Positions 63,101 to 64,000 of a stretch of 64,000 bases of DNA are shown one piece after another; position 1 is the stretch's first letter, and every line of letters begins with the position of its first letter. The DNA comes from Myoxocephalus aenaeus (Eukaryota; Chordata; Actinopteri; Perciformes; Cottidae). The position numbers and the translations under genes were made by a program. The notes under the pieces are model-generated. The model did not search any database and was not told where the DNA came from. It saw nothing but the letters and a program-made list of their open reading frames with translations. Where the stretch lies: positions 112,001 to 176,000 of the forward strand of contig JBAMJR010000332.1 of NCBI GenBank assembly GCA_038501785.1, given 5' to 3'.

Positions 63101-64000
63101 AACTGCGGCGCCAACAACAACAACTGCTGCCCCAACAACAACAACTGGGGCCCCAACAACGACAACTGCGGCCCCCACAACAACAACTGCGGCGCCAACA
63201 ACAACAACTGCTGCCCCCACAACAACAACTGCTGCCCCCACAACAACAACTGCGGCCCCAACAACGACAACTGCTGCACCAACAACAACAACTGCTGCCC
63301 CAACAACGACAACTGCAGTTGTCGTTGTTGGTGCCGAAATTGTTTCCCCAACAACAACAACTGTGGCCCCCACAACGACAACTGCGGCCCCAACAACAAC
63401 AACTGCGGCCCCAACAACGACAACTGCGGCCCCCACAACAACAACTGCGGCACCAACAACAACAACAACTTCTGCCCCAACAACAACAACTGCGGCACCA
63501 GTTGTAAACAGTTGTAATAGAGACCCAACAACGACAACTGCTGCCCCAACAACGACAACTGTGGCCCCCACAACGACAACTGCGGCCCCAACAACAACAA
63601 CTGCGGCCCCAACAACGACAACTGCGGCCCCAACAACAACAACTGCTGCACCAACAACAACAACTGTTGCCCCAACAACAACAACTGCGGCACCAACAAC
63701 GACAACTGCTGCCCCAACAACAACTGCGGCACCAACAACAACAGTTGCGCCACCAACAACAACAACTGCTGCACCAACAACAACAACTGCTGCCCCAACA
63801 ACGACAACTGCTGCCCCAACAACGACAACTGTGGCCCCCACAACGACAACTGCGGCCCCAACAACAACAACTGCGGCCCCAACAACAACAACTGCGGCCC
63901 CCACAACAACAACTGCGGCACCAACAACAACAACTTCTGCCCCAACAACGACAACTGCGGCCCCAACAACAACAACTGCTGCACCAACAACAACAACTGT
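30106..64000 (+). CDS. Giant mucin-like Pro/Thr exon, TTTTAAP heptad array (3' end beyond window)
   Basis: From 30,108 to the window edge the frame (codon starts divisible by 3) is open for about 11,297 codons, with no intron signal that I can recognise. It is about 1,600 tandem 21-bp units CCA-ACA-ACA-ACA-ACT-GCG-GCC, that is Pro-Thr4-Ala2. Common variants are silent: ACA/ACG, CCA/CCC/CCT, GCG/GCT/GCA, GCC/GCA. An 18-bp version (ACA-GTT-GCC) gives Val, and 15- and 24-bp versions drop or add Thr. Rare replacements are scattered (Leu, Ile, Ser, Asp, Lys, Asn, Glu, Gly). By unit composition Thr is about 57%, so the chain would be very densely O-glycosylated, rigid and highly hydrated. With the signal exon this fits a secreted or surface mucin. 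No CysD, von Willebrand D, SEA or transmembrane domain lies in the window, so the mucin class is unknown. The frame lacks ATG for nearly its whole length. Alternatives are a non-coding minisatellite or an assembly-inflated array. Confidence 0.72.
30300..33440 (+). repeat. Array zone 1: 1290-bp period
   Basis: The marker GACAACTGTGGCCCCCACAA occurs at 30,311 and 31,601. The marker ACAGTTGCCCC after GCGGCACC occurs at 30,561 and 31,851. Both steps are exactly 1290 bp. Confidence 0.75.
33441..36696 (+). repeat. Array zone 2: 513- and 1371-bp periods
   Basis: The marker ACAGTT recurs at 33,441, 35,325 and 36,696 (steps 1884 and 1371). GCGGCACC followed by a CTGCTGCC unit recurs at 34,284 and 34,797 (step 513). 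Since 1884 equals 1371 plus 513, the first block carries one extra 513-bp subunit. Confidence 0.75.
36612..43498 (+). repeat. About 6.9-kb block, first copy
   Basis: It recurs at offset 10,797 (47,409-54,295). Base order matched at the points checked, and embedded frames have identical lengths in both copies. It diverges at about 43,499 (GCGGCTCC versus GCTGCACC). Confidence 0.8.
43640..46666 (+). repeat. 3-kb block, second copy of 40,250-43,276
   Basis: Offset 3390 bp. It contains a few single-base differences, such as CACAACGACA at 41,771 versus CACAACAACA at 45,161. The match ends where CCCCTACAAC (43,271) corresponds to CCCCAACAAC (46,661). Confidence 0.75.
47409..54295 (+). repeat. About 6.9-kb block, second copy
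   Basis: This is the copy of 36,612-43,498 at +10,797 bp. It starts after a G/A difference at 36,611/47,408. 10,797 is divisible by 3, so the Thr/Ala/Pro frame is kept. Confidence 0.8.
54073..59301 (+). repeat. Array zone with 858-, 1440- and 1860-bp periods
   Basis: The marker GGCCCCTACAACAACAACAG and its neighbours recur so that equal blocks start at 54,073 and 54,931 (858); at 54,700, 56,140 and 58,000 (1440, 1860); and at 55,558, 57,418 and 58,858 (1860, 1440). These are nested higher-order repeats. Confidence 0.75.
60763..62535 (+). repeat. 945-bp tandem block, two copies
   Basis: Segments starting at 60,763 and 61,033 recur at 61,708 and 61,978, a step of 945 bp. A few differences exist, for example CAACAACAACATCTGCGGCC near 61,850 in the second copy only. 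Confidence 0.7.
63301..63330. repeat. Perfect palindrome from an inverted repeat unit
   Basis: CAACAACGACAACTG at 63,301-63,315 is followed directly by its reverse complement, with no spacer. In the mucin frame the inverted half reads Val4-Gly-Ala and stays open. Confidence 0.95.

Larger units (their letters stand above)
30106..64000 (+). repeat. 21-bp minisatellite array, at least 33.9 kb
   Basis: The basic unit CCAACAACAACAACTGCGGC plus C is repeated to the window edge. The plus strand is A/C-rich, and T occurs almost only in ACTG or GTTG. Unit-length changes are multiples of three throughout, because the same frame is found at 30,108 and at 63,963. The 5' boundary is sharp, directly after the exon 2 acceptor. 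The 3' boundary is not reached. Confidence 0.97.

Noticed and set aside
30026..63904. An 11,292-codon minus-strand reading frame of Gly-Ala-Ala-Val-Val-Val-Val repeats
   Set aside because: It is a mirror of the Pro-Thr4-Ala2 frame: third codon positions coincide, so it stays open for free. Its C-terminal end (about 30,110-30,026) is intron and leader sequence of the plus-strand gene, and I see no signal peptide or promoter for it.
30073..63996. Many minus-strand Leu/Gly/Pro/Gln frames
   Set aside because: They are interrupted wherever CCCCTAC or CAACTAC occurs and simply tile the array.
30106..64000. Antifreeze glycoprotein polyprotein
   Set aside because: Fish antifreeze glycoproteins use Thr-Ala-Ala/Pro tripeptides with short cleavable spacers. 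Here the unit is a Pro-Thr4-Ala2 heptad without regular spacers.
30106..64000. CRISPR-like array
   Set aside because: There are no unique spacers, the repeat unit is codon-structured, and the genome is a vertebrate's.

Overview
This is eukaryotic DNA, almost certainly from a teleost fish. The evidence is spliced-gene architecture, TG...CA solo LTRs with 5-bp target duplications, hAT, PIF/Harbinger, piggyBac and Tc1 transposon remnants, a gmr1-type Ty3/gypsy element, C2H2 zinc-finger debris, long (AT)n and (CA)n tracts, and fish-type retroposon tails. Nothing looks bacterial or viral in organisation. I cannot name the species.

Region 1-29,900 is a dense, nested transposon landscape with no convincing intact host gene. 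In order it holds: a solo LTR (1570-3173) with a TIR element inside it; a hAT element with a perfect 8-bp target duplication (3931-5019); hAT and Harbinger ends (4219, 6102, 6527); a degenerate C2H2 zinc-finger exon on the minus strand (7185-7651); a piggyBac-like element (8025-9738) inserted at a TTAA inside a Harbinger copy; a GTT/GTG minisatellite split by a second solo LTR (10,540-11,778); and a minus-strand gmr1-like Ty3/gypsy gag-pol (13,632-17,900) with domain order gag-PR-IN-RT-RNase H and two in-frame stops. Further right are a TIR element (17,902-19,538), a low-copy repeat family present three times directly and once inverted, two Harbinger copies with CAG target duplications, a zinc-finger-like gene remnant (23.9-24.7 kb), an endogenous-retrovirus integrase scrap and a truncated Tc1 transposase.

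Region 29,920-64,000 is the main feature. A short exon encoding a signal-peptide-like sequence (starting MEVGKRAWIVLIL) ends in a consensus donor. After a 143-bp intron, one exon opens at 30,106 and stays open to the window edge, about 33.9 kb and 11,297 codons. In the spliced frame it encodes tandem Thr-Thr-Thr-Thr-Ala-Ala-Pro heptads from a 21-bp unit, as in the Pro/Thr/Ser domain of a secreted gel-forming or membrane mucin. This frame has almost no ATG, so ATG-based ORF finding misses it and reports instead three frames that I judge to be shadows: antisense Gly-Ala-Ala-Val4, plus-frame Pro-Asn4-Cys-Gly and plus-frame Gln4-Leu-Arg-Pro. Most base variation between units is silent in the Thr/Ala/Pro frame, and every larger repeat period I measured is a multiple of three.

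The array has a layered structure. Its blocks recur at offsets of 513, 1290, 1371, 3390, 10,797, 858/1440/1860 and 945 bp, which points to repeated unequal exchange (or, for the longest identical block, possibly an assembly error). The 3' end of the gene, where any cysteine-rich or transmembrane domain would lie, is outside the window.
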